Assembly (NCBI RefSeq): GCF_018687715.1
Contig: NC_056760.1
Coordinates: 38,206,001 to 38,270,000, forward strand
Direction: 5' to 3'
DNA length: 64,000 nt
Source: Carya illinoinensis
Lineage: Eukaryota > Streptophyta > Magnoliopsida > Fagales > Juglandaceae
The notes beneath the pieces are model-generated. The model searched no databases, was not told the DNA's origin, and was given only the letters and a program-made list of their open reading frames with translations. Of the stretch, positions 11,956 to 24,400 are shown piece by piece; within the stretch, counting starts at the first letter, position 1, and every line of letters starts with the position of its first letter. The translations under genes were made by a program, and so were the position numbers.

Positions 11956-13619
11956 AATGTATTTAAGAAAAATTTACAAAAAATTCATTTCTTAATATGT
12001 CAGTTATTGATATACTAAAAATAATAAATTTTGAATTTTCAAAAGAAAAATAACATTTGAAGCTTCTAAAAAAACTTATTGATAAATTTAATACATTTTT
12101 GGGAATAAAATCAATATCATTGTTGAAATCATAAAATTCATTTTTGCGAGGAGTTATTCAATTATGTTAAGACTGCACAATTAAAATAAATGAGACGATA
12201 AAGGTAAGGAGAGGCATTATTACCAAGTAATTTCCCTTTTGTCGTTCGCGAAGTGTCCAAGATCTAGTACAGTTGGACATTTATGAGTCATTGAGTTTAG
12301 GTCCGTAGGCGTGGGGGCACAACGACAAGCCTCTAATCAAAGAGAGGAAGATTCTAAAAAGGCAGGCGGGAAGGCGTTTTTTCCTTCTCTTCTTCGATTG
12401 GCACCTATAATGAGAGCACATGTGCATCCCAGCTTGGCCCAACTTGATATGCCATTTCGCGGTGCTTTCTTCTTCGAAAAGAAAATATCTTAGTCGTAAA
12501 ATAATTATATAAAAAAATTTATAAATTGATATAATATATTAAATTATAAAATTATTTTTATTATAAAATAAATTTAAAAAATTTCATAAAATAATATCTA
12601 TTTATAAATTTATTTTATATAATTTTTGTGTACCTATAACAATTCTCTTCTTTTATATGTAGTAGTATGCAGAGAATTTCCGTCATCTTTCACCGTGTAA
12701 GTATTGGTTTAGGGGTGGCTCTATAGCCACGGGAGCTTTCCCAGGGGCTCAGGCTGCCACTAGTGTATTTTATCTATAATTTTTTTTAAAAAAAAATTGT
12801 GTAATTATTATTTTTTGCATGCATTTTTTTAACACATTAAGGAAAAAAGGGATTTGAATTACTGTTATTGTACTGTCTATGCATTTTTTTAACACATAAA
12901 AAGCACGCCTTGCAATTGCTCGAAACTCGCTTAAGGAACCTCCACTAATGGGAATTCTTCCTATTGCTTTTTCCCTTTTTTTTCTTTTTGGGTGATAGAA
13001 TAATTCTAAGAAACCATCTTGTTCTTTCCAATTTGAAGTCCTGCTTGACATAGACACCCACTTGCCTCCTCTATTATTATTATTAGTATTTTAACTTCCT
13101 TTTCTTTGTTATGATTTTTCATTTGCTTATTTGCTTCCCGCGATGACCATCATCTTTTCCGCTCCCCCAATAATACCATTTCATTTTCTCCAAACTAGTG
13201 CCCCATTCAATTGCCCCCAAAACTCATTCCTATTTGATCCAGTTCATCAGTTCTTTTTAAATATTTAACAAGCATAAGGCTTTCTTCTTAAGCTAGCTAG
13301 TCAATTAAGTTGAAAATCATCTTATTAGTTTCTCCTGCATTCTCATTTCCCAACAATGGTATCCAATAACTAAGTTAAATTCAGTTCCATAAAAGCTTGG
13401 TCTAAAGGTTGGTCTTAGTGATGAACATTTTCATTTTTTCTTAGCGAACTACAGAAAGTTAATCCCATGTACGTGTCTTGGCTAATTACAAGTCAAATTT
13501 ACGATCCAGTTTTATGCATACTCTGCATCCAGGTAATCCAAAAAAAAAAAAATTATTACATTCTATGTAATGCTTACTTTTTGCAAACACTAGAACTCAG
13601 TTTGAGAAAACTTTGGATA
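11956..13619. other. Intergenic, AT-rich, no gene recognised
   Basis: A copy of the second dispersed AT-rich repeat lies at about 12490-12640. At 12705-12765 there is a short segment with GTGGCTCTATAGCCAC, a hairpin also seen in variant form near 27355-27390. Open frames here are short and lack recognisable domains. Confidence 0.5.
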
Positions 13620-13740
13620 CCACCTACACACAAAGTTGACTACCGATTCAGCCACAATGTTGGAAGACATTGGAGGGGGGCTTGTTGAGGGTTTGAAGGA
13701 ACATGGAGGGAAGGGTGTCGGGGATTTGAAGGTTTCGATG
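13620..13740 (+). other. Coding-like fragment interrupted by the Copia insertion (left part)
   Basis: GC-richer, coding-like sequence (reading LRKLWIPPTHK, then LVEGLKEHGGKGVGDLK after a one-base shift) runs up to the target site of the Copia element. It appears to resume after the other LTR at 18559. I do not recognise the family, and frameshifts suggest it is already decayed. Confidence 0.3.
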
Positions 13741-14010
13741 TGATGACAAACAGAGAGGAGCAGAGTAATAAAAGAATAAAGTAGACTTGAGAGAAACAAT
13801 TCAAATGTATTTTTCCTATTTATTCTGCAGTGCACAGTAGTCTATTTATACACAAATGAGTACAGCATATTCTCTATAACAGAAAGGTATTCGTGGGACA
13901 TATATACACATATAGCTATTCCATACTATTCCGAATGACATCATTTGCAGCGTTGTCCATTTGCTGAAGTGCCTTCTTTATTTTCTGATGGTGTGGTGAT
14001 ATTGTTTATA
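13741..14010 (-). repeat. Copia 3' LTR
   Basis: This 270-bp repeat is nearly identical to 18289-18558. The pol frame runs on into it and stops within the LTR. Confidence 0.93.
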
Positions 14011-17000
14011 GCCACCTGCGAGTCCAGCAGTCCTAGAAGGACTGTGAGGCTCGACCTGAGTGTGCCAAAACGAGTTGTGCTCAGTGGCTTTGTGAATACA
14101 TCTGCTATCTGATCCTTGCTTGATAGAAATGAAACTTGAAGAGTTTTATTGTGAATTTTGTCCCGAATAAAGTGATAATCGATGTCGACATGCTTTGTGC
14201 GAGAGTGCATGACAAGATTTACTGATAAGTATGTAGCCCCCAAGTTATCACAGTAAAGAATTGGAGGCTTAGAAAGAAAAACACCCAACTCAGATAGCAA
14301 TGTTTGAACCCATATGAGTTCACACGTGACATTAGCTAAGGCTTTGTATTCAGCCTCTGTGCTAGACCTGGCGATGGTAGATTGCTTCTTTGAACTCCAG
14401 GAAATGAGATTAGCACCATAAAACACACAATAACCGCCAGTAGATTTCCTATCATTTGGAGACCCGGCCCAATCGGCATCCGAGAAGGCAGCTAGAACAG
14501 GTGAAGTGGAAGACGAAATAACCAGACCATAATGCAAAGTGTGTTTTAGGTATCGTAAGATTCTCTTTACAGCTTGCCAATGAGAAATGCACAGAGCATG
14601 CATATACTGACATACGCGATTGACAGAGAATGCCAAATCAGGTCGGGTGAAGAGTAGATACTGTAAGCTCCCTACCACACTTCTGTACAGTGTGCGATCT
14701 TCCATGGAAGTAGAGTCAAACACAGATAACTTTGTGGAAGGGGACATGGGAGTGGTCACAGGTTTACAATTGGTCATGTTGGTCTTTTTAAGAAGATCCA
14801 AGACATATTTCTTCTGAGACAAAAATAAGCCATTGGGATTTCAATGACACTCAATACCAAGAAAATAGTGAAGTTCACCGAGGTCCTTCAAAGGAAATTC
14901 AACACTTAACAATTGAAAAAGCTGTGTTATGGCGTGGGGATCTGATCCAGTGACAACATCATCGACATATACCAAAAAATAAATGACCGTAGAGTGATGC
15001 CGATAGACAAATAAAGAGGCATCAGACTTAGAAATCACAAATCCGAGTTCCACCAATTTACGACTCAAACGACCATACCATGCACGAGGGGTCTATTTAA
15101 GGCCGTATAATGCACGATTTAATTTACACACATAGTTTGGAAACTGAGGATGAACAAAACCCATAGGCTGAGACATAAACACAGTTTCATCTAAAGTTCC
15201 ATGCAAGAACGCATTCTGTACATCCAACTGATGAACTGACCATCTAGCAGACTGAGCAATAGAAAGGACCAACCTGATTGTTGTCGGCTTGACCACAGGG
15301 CTAAAGGTCTCTGAGTAGTCCAAGCCTTCGAGTTGGATGTACCCCTTGGCGACTAGCCGTGCTTTCCGGCGTTTGACAGAGCCATTGGCGAGGTACTTGG
15401 TTTTGAATATCCAGCGACACCCCACTAAATTCTAAGCGGAAGAGGGTGGAACAAGTGTCCAAGTGTTGTTAGAAAGAAGAGCTTTGAACTCGACCTACAT
15501 AAATTTTCTCCATTTAGGGAACTTGGAAGCTTCAGTGACAAAGGAAGGGTCATCGGGAGTGACAGCGGAGGTAACATGGGCATGAGGCTTCTGCCAAGCA
15601 ATGGTGCCATCTGTTCGGACTTTGGGAAAATGAAGATTTGTTTTTGAACGAGTGGTTTTGGGATGGACATTAGAGGGTGAAAGAGATGTAGGTACAGGCA
15701 TCAATGGAGGAGGCGAGTGTGCCCTAGACAAGGAAGAAGAAGACCGGAGTGAACCTCTCAGTGAGTAGGGCTCTATAGGAGACTCTATGATGGGCTCAGG
15801 AGTGGGTTTCGAATGGGTAATGGGCTTTAAAGTAGAGGATGAGGAACTAGACAAAGGGATTGCAGGTGAAATGGGCCGTGAGGATTGTAAGGATGGTTCG
15901 GGTAGCGTAAGAGGAGCTGAGGGAAGTGGAGTGGGCTGTTGGTGATTTATGGACGTGTAGGGGGAGAAAGTAGGCAGATACGTGTGTGTAGAAATTGATG
16001 GGCTAGAGGCAGTCGGTGATGGGCTAGAGATAGATTGTTTAAAAGGAAAAACCCCTTCATCAGATAAAACATCACGTGATATGTACATCCTAGAATTAGG
16101 AAGATGGTAATAAAGATACCCATGATGATTGGGGCTATACCCAAGAAAGACACACGGTAGAGAACGATAAGACATTTTATGCTTGTTGTATGGCCTGAGA
16201 TTTGGCCAACAAAGACAATCGAAAGTCTTTAGGAAGGTATAGTTTGGGCTTTTATTCCATATTAATTCAAATGGAGATTTACTTTTTAAGACGGGAGTAG
16301 GTAGACAATTGATTAAGTAGACTGCAATAACAAAAGCATCAGACCAGTATTTTTGAGGAGAATGGGAATGAGCAAGTAAAGAGAGTTCAGTCTCAACAAT
16401 GTGTCGGTGTTTGTGTTCAACCGACCCATTTTGAGAATGTGCATAAGGACAAGACAAGCGATGAGAAATGCCAAGAGATTGTAAAATGGAATTGAGTGAG
16501 CGAAATTCACCACCCCAATCGGATTGCAAAGCACGAATTTTGGTATTAAGAAGATTTTCAACAAGACGCTTAAAAGATAAAAAAGTATTGACGACATCGG
16601 ATTTACATTTTAAAGGGAAAATCCATGTAAATCGACTATAGTCATCAACAAACGACACATAATATCGAAAACCTCCTCTAGACAAAATGGGAGCTGGTCC
16701 CCATACATCAGCAAACAGAAGTTGGAGAGGGGCGGTGGTCCAAGATTGAGAGGAAGCATATGAAAGTTGATGTAGTTTGGCTTGACAGCAGGAGGAACAC
16801 AGCCCATCGTGAGTAGAGGATTTCATAGGAAGTGACAACTGTGAGATTATTTTGTGTACTAGCTGTATAGATGGATGCCCCAAACAAGCATGCCATTGAA
16901 AAGGAGTGACTCTGGATCCGTGGTAAGCTTGAGGAGATGATTGTGTAGAAGGGAAAACGTAGAGGCCTTCTTGATCAGTATGACCTTTGATGAGAGTTCT

Positions 17001-17111
17001 CTTGTAGCAGGAATCCTTCACATAAAAACAGGATGAGTGAAACTCAAAAAAGACAGAATTATCTTCACAAAACTTTCTAACCGAAATTAAATTTTTTGAA
17101 ATAGAAGGCAC
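13941..17111 (-). pseudogene. Copia pol (integrase, reverse transcriptase, RNase H) with stop codons
   Basis: A single reading frame covers the region, broken only by stop codons, for example after WRKFM near 15493, after ALYGLK near 15092 (where Gln is usual) and after GIECH near 14838. Order on the minus strand: zinc-binding HACLGHP...C..C region (about 16.75-16.95 kb); integrase core with FADVWGP, QSDWGGEF and NGSVEHKHRH supplying the D, D and E; reverse transcriptase with [10 protein letters not shown] and YVDD (near 14960), followed by VVTGSD, one residue shorter than usual; then RNase H with AFSDADWAGSP and STEAEYKAL. It belongs to the Copia element and cannot give a full polyprotein. 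Confidence 0.92.
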
Positions 17112-18244
17112 ATGATAGAGATGAGAGAGTAGGAAATTGCCAGATGATGAAGCTACGTGGGAGGTGCCTACATGATGAATAGGCAGTGAGTTTCCATCAC
17201 CAACCTGTACTTAATCATCGCCCTTGTACTCAGAAAGATTCAAGGAGAGGTTAGAAAAATTATGTGTGAAATGGTGTGTGGCAACTGAATCCGGGTACCA
17301 GTTACTATCAACTGTGGAAACAATGTCAGAGGGACAGGAGGGTGCGGCAGTGTAGTGAGAAGAAAATGTGGGAGGAGAAGGGGATTAATAACTATGATCG
17401 AACCTAAAATAACACTGAAGGGCAGTGTGACCATGGCGATGACACATCTGATATGGTGAACGATTGGGTGCAAAGTGTGAGGGTGTGAATCGACCTGCAT
17501 TGCGGCCACGCCCACGTCCCCGGTAACCCCCTCTACCTCTTGAAGGACCTCTTCTTCTGTTGCTGTTATGTGAAGTGTTGATGGTGGCTGCATTGGCAAA
17601 AAATTCTGGTGATGCAATGAGGGTGGTTTGATGGTGAGATATGCGTGATTCATGGTTGAGTAAAAAACTATAGACTTGAGAGCGAGTGAGAGGTTCTACT
17701 CGAGTTGTGATGGAGGTAACAACGAATCAAAATCGGTGCCCAATCCAGCCAACACATAAGCAATGAAATCAGAGGACGTTAATAGTTTTCCAGCAGCTGC
17801 AAGAGTATCCCGAATGAGTTTTGCCTTTTGGTAGTAACTGGCAATGGTATCAGAACCTTTTTTGAGTGTGGAGAGCTAATATTGGAGTTGCATAACTCGA
17901 GCTTGAGATTGGGAGGCAAACAGATCCTCTAAAATCAACCAGATTTCACGTGATGTTGAGGCTTTGACAACATGGGCTATGATATTTTCGGAAAGGGAAG
18001 AAATGAGGATGGCCATTATAGCTTGATCTGGCTGTTTCCAGTGAGGATAATCTGATCGTTCTTGCACAGGACTTTCATCAAGCAATTTGGGGGCTGTGAT
18101 GGACCCATCAACATATCCATGAATGTTCTGATTGTTGAGATAAGGCATAAGTTGAGCCTTCCACAACAAATAATTATCATGGTTTAACTTGACTGTAAGA
18201 AAATGGGAGGAAGTGGGGAGGGAAAATTTTTGAGGTTCAGCCAT
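17112..18244 (-). pseudogene. Copia gag and protease, degraded
   Basis: The gag N-terminus (17876-18244, beginning MAEPQKFSLPTSSHFLTVKL) has the KLNHDNYLLWKAQ and REIWLILEDLF blocks of plant Copia gag (UBN2-type) and ends in a stop. Downstream near 17400-17460 the nucleocapsid zinc knuckle reads YQMCHRHGHTALQC: the first Cys of C-X2-C-X4-H-X4-C is Tyr. The protease motif near 17290 reads DSVATHH where DSGATHH is expected, followed by a stop. Both changes would disable function. Confidence 0.88.
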
Positions 18245-18288
18245 GGATGAATTTCGGACGTGAGTCCTTTAACCAGCTCTGGATACCA

Positions 18289-18558
18289 TGATGACAAACA
18301 GAGGGGAGCAGAGTAATAAAAGAATAAAGTAGACTTGAGAGAAACAATTCAAATGTGTTTTTCCTATTTATTCTGCAGTGCACAGTAGTCTATTTGTACA
18401 CAAATGAGTACAACATATTCTCTATAACAGAAAGGTATTCGTGGGACATGTATACACATATAGCTATTCCAGACTATTCCGAATGACATCATTTGCTGCA
18501 TTGTCCATTTGCTGAAGTGCCTTCTTTATTTTCTGATGGTGTGGTGATATTGTTTATA
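18289..18558 (-). repeat. Copia 5' LTR
   Basis: This 270-bp LTR is followed (on the minus strand) by the primer binding site at about 18276-18288. Confidence 0.93.
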
Positions 18559-19742
18559 CGATGGAAGGGAGGCAACACTTTGGTCTTTTTCGGTGGTTTG
18601 GAGGAAGATGGAAGGGTTTCTCTATCAAGAGTTTCTATTTTGGAGAGAGGATTACTTGTAGGTCTCTATCGGGGGTGATTTTTGAGGGAAGATGAAATGG
18701 GGTATTCTGTAGAGGTGAAAGACCAGTAGGTGTTGGGGGTGAAAAAAAAGGCCAAGTCACTTGTCCATGTCAAGTGGGACTTCGAAACGGGAAGAACAAG
18801 CAGGGTCTTTAGCATTACTCATATTGAATATTTTTGAAAGAGGGAGGATCAGGCGGATGAGTATCAAAAAGACATTTACACCCACCCAATAATTTTATGA
18901 CACGTTTGCATTAGAGTAAGTGATTGAATATAATTGGTTTAGGTAATCCAATTCCATGGTACAATCTCCCCCTCGCTTTATCTCTTTCTCCCCTCTTCTC
19001 TCTCCCCACCAAACATTTGGTGCTCTCTCTCTCTCTCTCTCTCTCAAATCAAAAACTCTGTTCCCTACAAAATAAATAAAGACAAAGAAACATCACATAA
19101 AATAGCTTTAAAATGTCTATACCCAAACATAAATTGCAGTTGCTTCTTCTATGAGCTTAAGTGCAATACTGAAAGCTCTGAGCATGCTCTCATGGTGGTC
19201 ATGTCCTCAGTCATTCATAAATAGCCAGCTAGTAAAATAGCACATTCCTTGCAATTTTTGACAAGGATGAAAACTGTCTTTTGCTAACTGATTAGGATTG
19301 CAATATTCCAGTTTAATTATAAAAAAAAAAAAAAATGCTTCAATTCCTTTAGTATTCGTAATTGATCACAGAAAACCTCAGTAGATCAAAAGGAGGAAAT
19401 TCTTAGCTTCTTTTAAATCAATTTTGACCCGTACTCTCGTTCCGGGTTGATCAAACACAATTAAATGATCTCAGGGAGTTAATCATAGGTAGTTTCCAAG
19501 TGAATTCTTGATATGATTATACATTTAGATCACATGATCCTGAGTATGTGACTATAGCTTGAAAATGTGACCTATGATGATCTTGTACGTGGATTTCTTC
19601 AAAGGAAAATTGTATGAGAAATCCTTACAAGAGTTTTCTATTCAAAAAACTGTGTATCATTATTGTGCTATGGTCAACATTATGCTTCGCCGACTGTGTT
19701 GAAATGACTCAATACGGTTCGTTCGAAACGCCGAAAATGAGT
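18559..19742. other. Right part of interrupted fragment, then intergenic
   Basis: The first 120 bases after the target duplication are coding-like (FRWFGGRWKGFSIKSF in one frame) and may continue the fragment at 13620-13740. The rest is non-coding, with a CT microsatellite at about 19022-19043 and an A-run near 19321. Confidence 0.4.
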
Positions 19743-20316
19743 TCAAGATTCTTCACCTTCGTCTCCACCTTTGCTGCTTAACTCCGAATTGTCCTTCTCA
19801 AGATCCACAGCTTTATTGCTCCTCCAATTTGCACCCTTTTTGCTGCTCGAATCCGCCGCGAACACCTTCAACTCGTCGACTGGCCACTCGAAATCCTCGG
19901 TATCTTTTTTCGGCTTCGTCTCTAGAACCTTCTTGACGACACCTATCTTGGAAGAGATCGTAGAGATAAGAAACGGATCCAGGTAATCCTCGAGCTTCCT
20001 CTTCGTCTTCGTCCTAGTTTTTTCCATCTCTTTTGCATCTTGCTTCCTCAGGGATTCCGTGAAACTCACCTTCAATTGTGAGGAGTTGTGGCTTCCAAGA
20101 CCGTCTCTGTAACACGAAGTTGAATGAAACAACCTTAAAATTAAATTCCAAAAAATTTTCAGTAGAATTGGTTATGGAACAGAGAAAGAGAGACAACGAA
20201 GATGAGATGGTTGAGATTTGAGAAGTTGAGTGGTGAGAGGATGGACGGAGGAGGCGTCTCTGAATGTCTTCGATGGTTGCGAGAGGACTCGAACCTTCCG
20301 CTCTGCTTCCGTGCAT
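19743..20316 (-). CDS. Small 160-aa hypothetical protein, two exons
   Basis: The model has exon 1 at 20198-20316 and exon 2 at 19743-20106. The donor is GTTGTC after TCTTC, the acceptor TTACAG, and the 91-nt intron is short but normal for plants. Total 483 nt, 160 codons plus stop, with phases that fit. The start is the first ATG (MHGSRAEGSSP). The protein is hydrophilic. It has a Ser-rich N-terminus, then a basic stretch EKTRTKTKRKLEDYLDPFLI, a block with DFEWPVDELKVFAA, and an acidic tail DEGEES. I see no signal peptide, membrane segment or enzyme motif, and I do not recognise the family. A TATA-like tract lies at 20410-20430. The splice model is plausible but unverified. Confidence 0.65.
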
Positions 20317-20409
20317 CGTGTTTGCCGCCTCAAGTTTCACCTACTGTGTGGTGTTTTACGGTGACCCTCGACAGAGAACGGCAGGGATACGAAGGAGATG
20401 AACGTACAT

Positions 20410-20432
20410 TATATATAAATATATATATACAC
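20410..20432 (-). promoter_or_regulatory. TATA-like tract upstream of the 160-aa gene
   Basis: On the minus strand this reads TATATATATTTATATATAAT, about 95-115 nt upstream of the ATG at 20316, a suitable position for a core promoter. It could equally be a simple AT microsatellite. Confidence 0.4.
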
Positions 20433-20599
20433 ACACACACACTCCATTCCATTTCAGAAAGAAAAACAATCATTGCAAGCATGGATGGAGAACACACCTT
20501 CTCGATACAACTTAATTTATAAGAAAATTTGATTTGAATCATCTCTTGCAAATCAATTATATCAAACATGAAATGCGTGTTTTTCACACCAATTTAAAC

Positions 20600-21420
20600 G
20601 TAGAATGTCTCTTTAATAAATGTTTGGTCTATAAGAAAATTTTAAAAAAGTAAAGATACAAATTGATATAACATGATTTGGTATGTGTTTTAGAGTATAG
20701 AGCATATTTAACGCATTACATTAAATTATGTCGATTCATAAATTTATTTTGGTAAAATTTCTTTCTACATAAAATACTTTAGCTGATCTTCCATTTTGCA
20801 AGTAAGTAGGAACAAGTTTATGGTGATCCTTAATATGCAAGTGTAATCTGTTCAATTACATGCTTAATTTGACTATTAACTTGTCTCGACTAATCCAAAT
20901 ACGTGGAATGATGATGGGTTCAATGTTGTGATTCATCGTAAATTTCATTATTTCTAATCATTTCTATTGATTGGATAAGTTTTAAGCAACCATTAATCTA
21001 AATGAATTATATAAAAATAAACTCAAACTAATATGATTTTATATGATCTGTTAAATTTATATTACAATAAAAATAACTTTATAATATGATGTACCACATA
21101 AAATTATGACACTTTGTGAGCTTATTTTTCTATAATCCCTTTGTGACAATAGTATTTCTCCTTTGAATTTAGGAAAATATTCTAGTGACAAATAGATTAT
21201 ACAAAAGTAATATTACAAATTGATATGACTTAATGTGATTGTCAGATTGTAAAATTACTTTTATTATAAAATAGATTTAATGTATCAGATGAAGTCACAT
21301 CAGTTTATGAGATTATTTTTATATAATTTATTTGTGGATGCAGGAATACTCTTGAATTTATAGTGCTAAAAATATTAGGTTCCTTCCTCAACTTGAATTT
21401 ATAACCAAATGTAGAATACT
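20600..21420. repeat. Three copies of an AT-rich dispersed repeat (family B)
   Basis: Copies at about 20632-20772, 20995-21160 and 21180-21345 share blocks such as ACAAATTGATATGA, TTTATTATAAAATAGATTTA and TTATTTTTATATAATTTATTTGTGG. Related copies lie near 7.1, 12.5, 27.9 and 41.1 kb. There is no coding sequence. Confidence 0.6.
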
Positions 21421-21474
21421 AGAAGTTTTGTCAAGAAAAGAAGGTTAATTCTATCTTTATCAACAGAAATCAAC

Positions 21475-24400
21475 TCATGTGGGGCTTCCGAAGAGACTGG
21501 TTTGGCGGCCAATCCTATGCGGCAACCCAAAGTTCTGGTAAGCCCTGATTTCACCTCCTAGACTGGCAGTGACGATTACCAAGCCCCATGCTGTTGGTTG
21601 GATGGTATGGGCGACATGGTTATTGCCAACATCAAACCAAGACCGAGAAGAAGACCAAGATGAAGATGATGCTGATGGATTCCTAGCATTCAAAATAGAG
21701 GGTGAATCACCGTATCTACCTGAGCTCGAAACCGAATCGAATGACTCTCCGATTCCAGATTCTGTTTGAGAAACTAGAGCAAGGCCGACATCTTCTTGGG
21801 GCGTTGAAGCACTCTCTAAAGCATTGTTATTGGTGCTTTTCTTGGGAAGTGGTGGCAGCTGTCTTTTAGTGTTGGTTATAAGGTTGTCTTCTCTGGTTGG
21901 CGACCCGTTAATTGAAGTTGGCTGTGAAGGGTAGCGTTTGGACTGCCTTTTTGGTTGTGTTGGCATGGCTGGTGGTTCACCCTTTATGGTGCCAAGCCAT
22001 GGGATTGCTACAGAAACATCCTTACACTGGAAATGCTCGTGTGAATTGGTGCTGGTTAAGCTCTTGTTTTTTCCTATGCCTGATCCATGATTTCGGGGCT
22101 CTTCACGCTTCCAAACATAAACATGGGAATCTTCACTTGCGCTGATTATATATTTCCCACGCTGACAAAAAGAGGCTGCAATTTGGCTACTTGTATTTCG
22201 GAAACCTGCCATCCAACATCAACAAACCCAATAAGATTTACCGACAAAAAAATGGTAAAAACATGCATGTTTTAGGCGGAAATATGATTGTGTAAACACC
22301 TCTGAACTTATGAGTGACATCTGATGCAGTCAAAACTCGAATCCGGGAATCAGCTGAAGTAACCAGCACTTCAGATGGATTTCCTGGGGCAAACTTTTCA
22401 TTCACAAAGTTATAACATGCCTTTTGGGAATGAAAACAAAAGATGACATGAGAACTCGAAACTGACAAGTAAGATTGATTACCTGAAAGCCAGTGATCTT
22501 TTTAGCCTGAGATTTCTTCTTTGTTTGAATATCAATCTGGCTTATTTGATCTAATTTGCAACCTAGGTAAGGTCACAAAATAAAATGCAATCAAGGTTTA
22601 TGCTTATGCAATTTCATATGGTTGCATTCGAAAGTATGATAACGTTAGGCAGGCGGCCGGTTCGACTGAATTTTTAGTGTCGCACTAAAGCAACTCATCC
22701 ATACCTTCTGTGCTATATGTGCGAATAGTTCCTTTGTGTGAACCAATTATGGCACCCTACATCTTTCAAAACATAAATTGTCACTGGAGGAACAAAGTCA
22801 TGCTTCAGGTATATATATATATATGGAGACAAAAGCTAATTAGAACTGGACCTGGCCGTCAGGGGTGTAAGATGCAGCAGTGACCATTTCATGGAAGTCC
22901 ATCCAATCCACAACTTGCCGATCGGGTACGCTCCATATTCGAACTTTTGCATCAAGTGAGCCACTGATGAAATAAGTGTCATCTATCGGATTGAACTGTA
23001 TGCAAGTTACTGCAGAACGAATCCACATTCAAAAACCCAAAGTAATTTAGGGATACAATGTGGTGTTAGGTCCAAAATAGACATGGTTGGACATGAGAGA
23101 GGAGTATGTAGGAATGCTTTGATCCCTGTCATGAAATTAAGGGGGTTTGAAGATGCAAACTCCAACCACAAAGTTATAGTAATGGGAATGTTAAGATTTC
23201 TTACCATAATCGTTGTGGGCAAACAACTTTAGACAGCTCTTGGTTTCCAAATCCCATAACCTAACAGTTTTATCCATTGAAGATGAAAGCAACAGCTGCA
23301 AATCCATTCAAATTGGACCTGATTATATTAAAATCTCTGAATGATAATGCATATAAGAACTGTTTCACATCATGAAACCACATTGGCTTTGGCAGAATAC
23401 TGGATTTTTGGAAAAGTGTTTTTTAGAATGTACAAGATCATGTTGTCTACAATTGTTGTATCATACCGACCTGAGATTTAGACCAGGACAAGTCCAAAAC
23501 ATCATCCTGATGACCTTGGAAAGAACAGACAGGCTTCTCCAAAAGCGAAAACATGCTTTCAGGCACGTGAACATAGTCGGGTATGGAGTTCCCTTTTCTG
23601 GTGCTAGACTTTCCCTTTTTCTTCTTCTCTGATGGCAATGACATAGCCTCACCAAGAGTCGGATTAGGTCTTTCTCCAGAAGCAGAGAAGGAATGATGAA
23701 GCGGGGTCGTATATCCAACTTCCTCGCCTAGCCTCAGAGGCATGACCTCGCATTCCTGCACTTCCCACACATGAATTACACGGTCCTCTCCTGCACTTGC
23801 AAGAAATCGCGCATCGTGGCTAAACTTGATAGTCCAAATCGACCCCTCATGAGCCTGAATTTCTTGGCACAAATGCAGAGCGGAGAGCTCCTTACACGAC
23901 TTGCCACTTTGCTGGACTTTTATCCATTTTGAGGAATTAGAATTCTTTCCCAGTTTCGGCTCCAGCACTGGCGTTGGAAGTTGCGAAATCTCCCTCTGAT
24001 CCTTTTCACCAATTAGTACTCCACTCATCGAGTTAGCCAAACCCTTCACGTTCTTCAACAGAGCAGCCCCTCCTTTCTTGCTCATTCTCAAACTCTTCGA
24101 GAAATACGAATTCACGCCCACTTTCCTGTCGATTTCATTCCCATCGATATCATTCATATTTCTCGATGACACGTTCTCTCGACGCATTAGCTCCTTCACC
24201 ACCGGAGAATAGCCGACGCATTTCTCGAATTCTTCCATTGTCAACTTCTTTCCCGTCTGAAGGTCACTGAGCTTGTTCCACATCCCATCTTCCCCATATT
24301 CACTCACGATGAACTCCTTCCCCGTGTCCAAGTTCTTGATTAGAAAGAAAGCTCCAAAACAGCTCCGCGACAGGGTGCCGCTATGTCGAATTGGTTGTCT

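Larger units (their letters stand above)
13741..18558 (-). mobile_element. Complete Ty1/Copia LTR retrotransposon, coding-dead
   Basis: The 4,818-bp element has two 270-bp LTRs (13741-14010 and 18289-18558) differing at about 8 positions (roughly 97% identity). The 5-bp target duplication CGATG lies at 13736-13740 and 18559-18563. It is transcribed on the minus strand. Next to the 5' LTR, TGGTATCCAGAGC resembles the initiator-methionine tRNA primer site with one extra base. The domain order gag, protease, integrase, reverse transcriptase, RNase H is the Copia order. Read on the coding strand the LTRs begin TATAAACA and end TCATCA, a TA...CA form rather than the canonical TG...CA. Several in-frame stops and lost catalytic residues show it is not autonomous. 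Confidence 0.95.

Noticed and set aside
12770..13057. A 95-codon minus-strand open frame
   Set aside because: It is biased by A/T runs and has no domain, splice signals or similarity I can name.
15425..15670. Separate small minus-strand open frame within Copia
   Set aside because: It is an alternative frame of the pol polyprotein, whose main frame is shown by conserved integrase and reverse transcriptase motifs.
18493..18678. Plus-strand open frame crossing the Copia LTR end
   Set aside because: It begins inside the LTR and continues into flanking DNA, so it is a chimeric frame created by the insertion.
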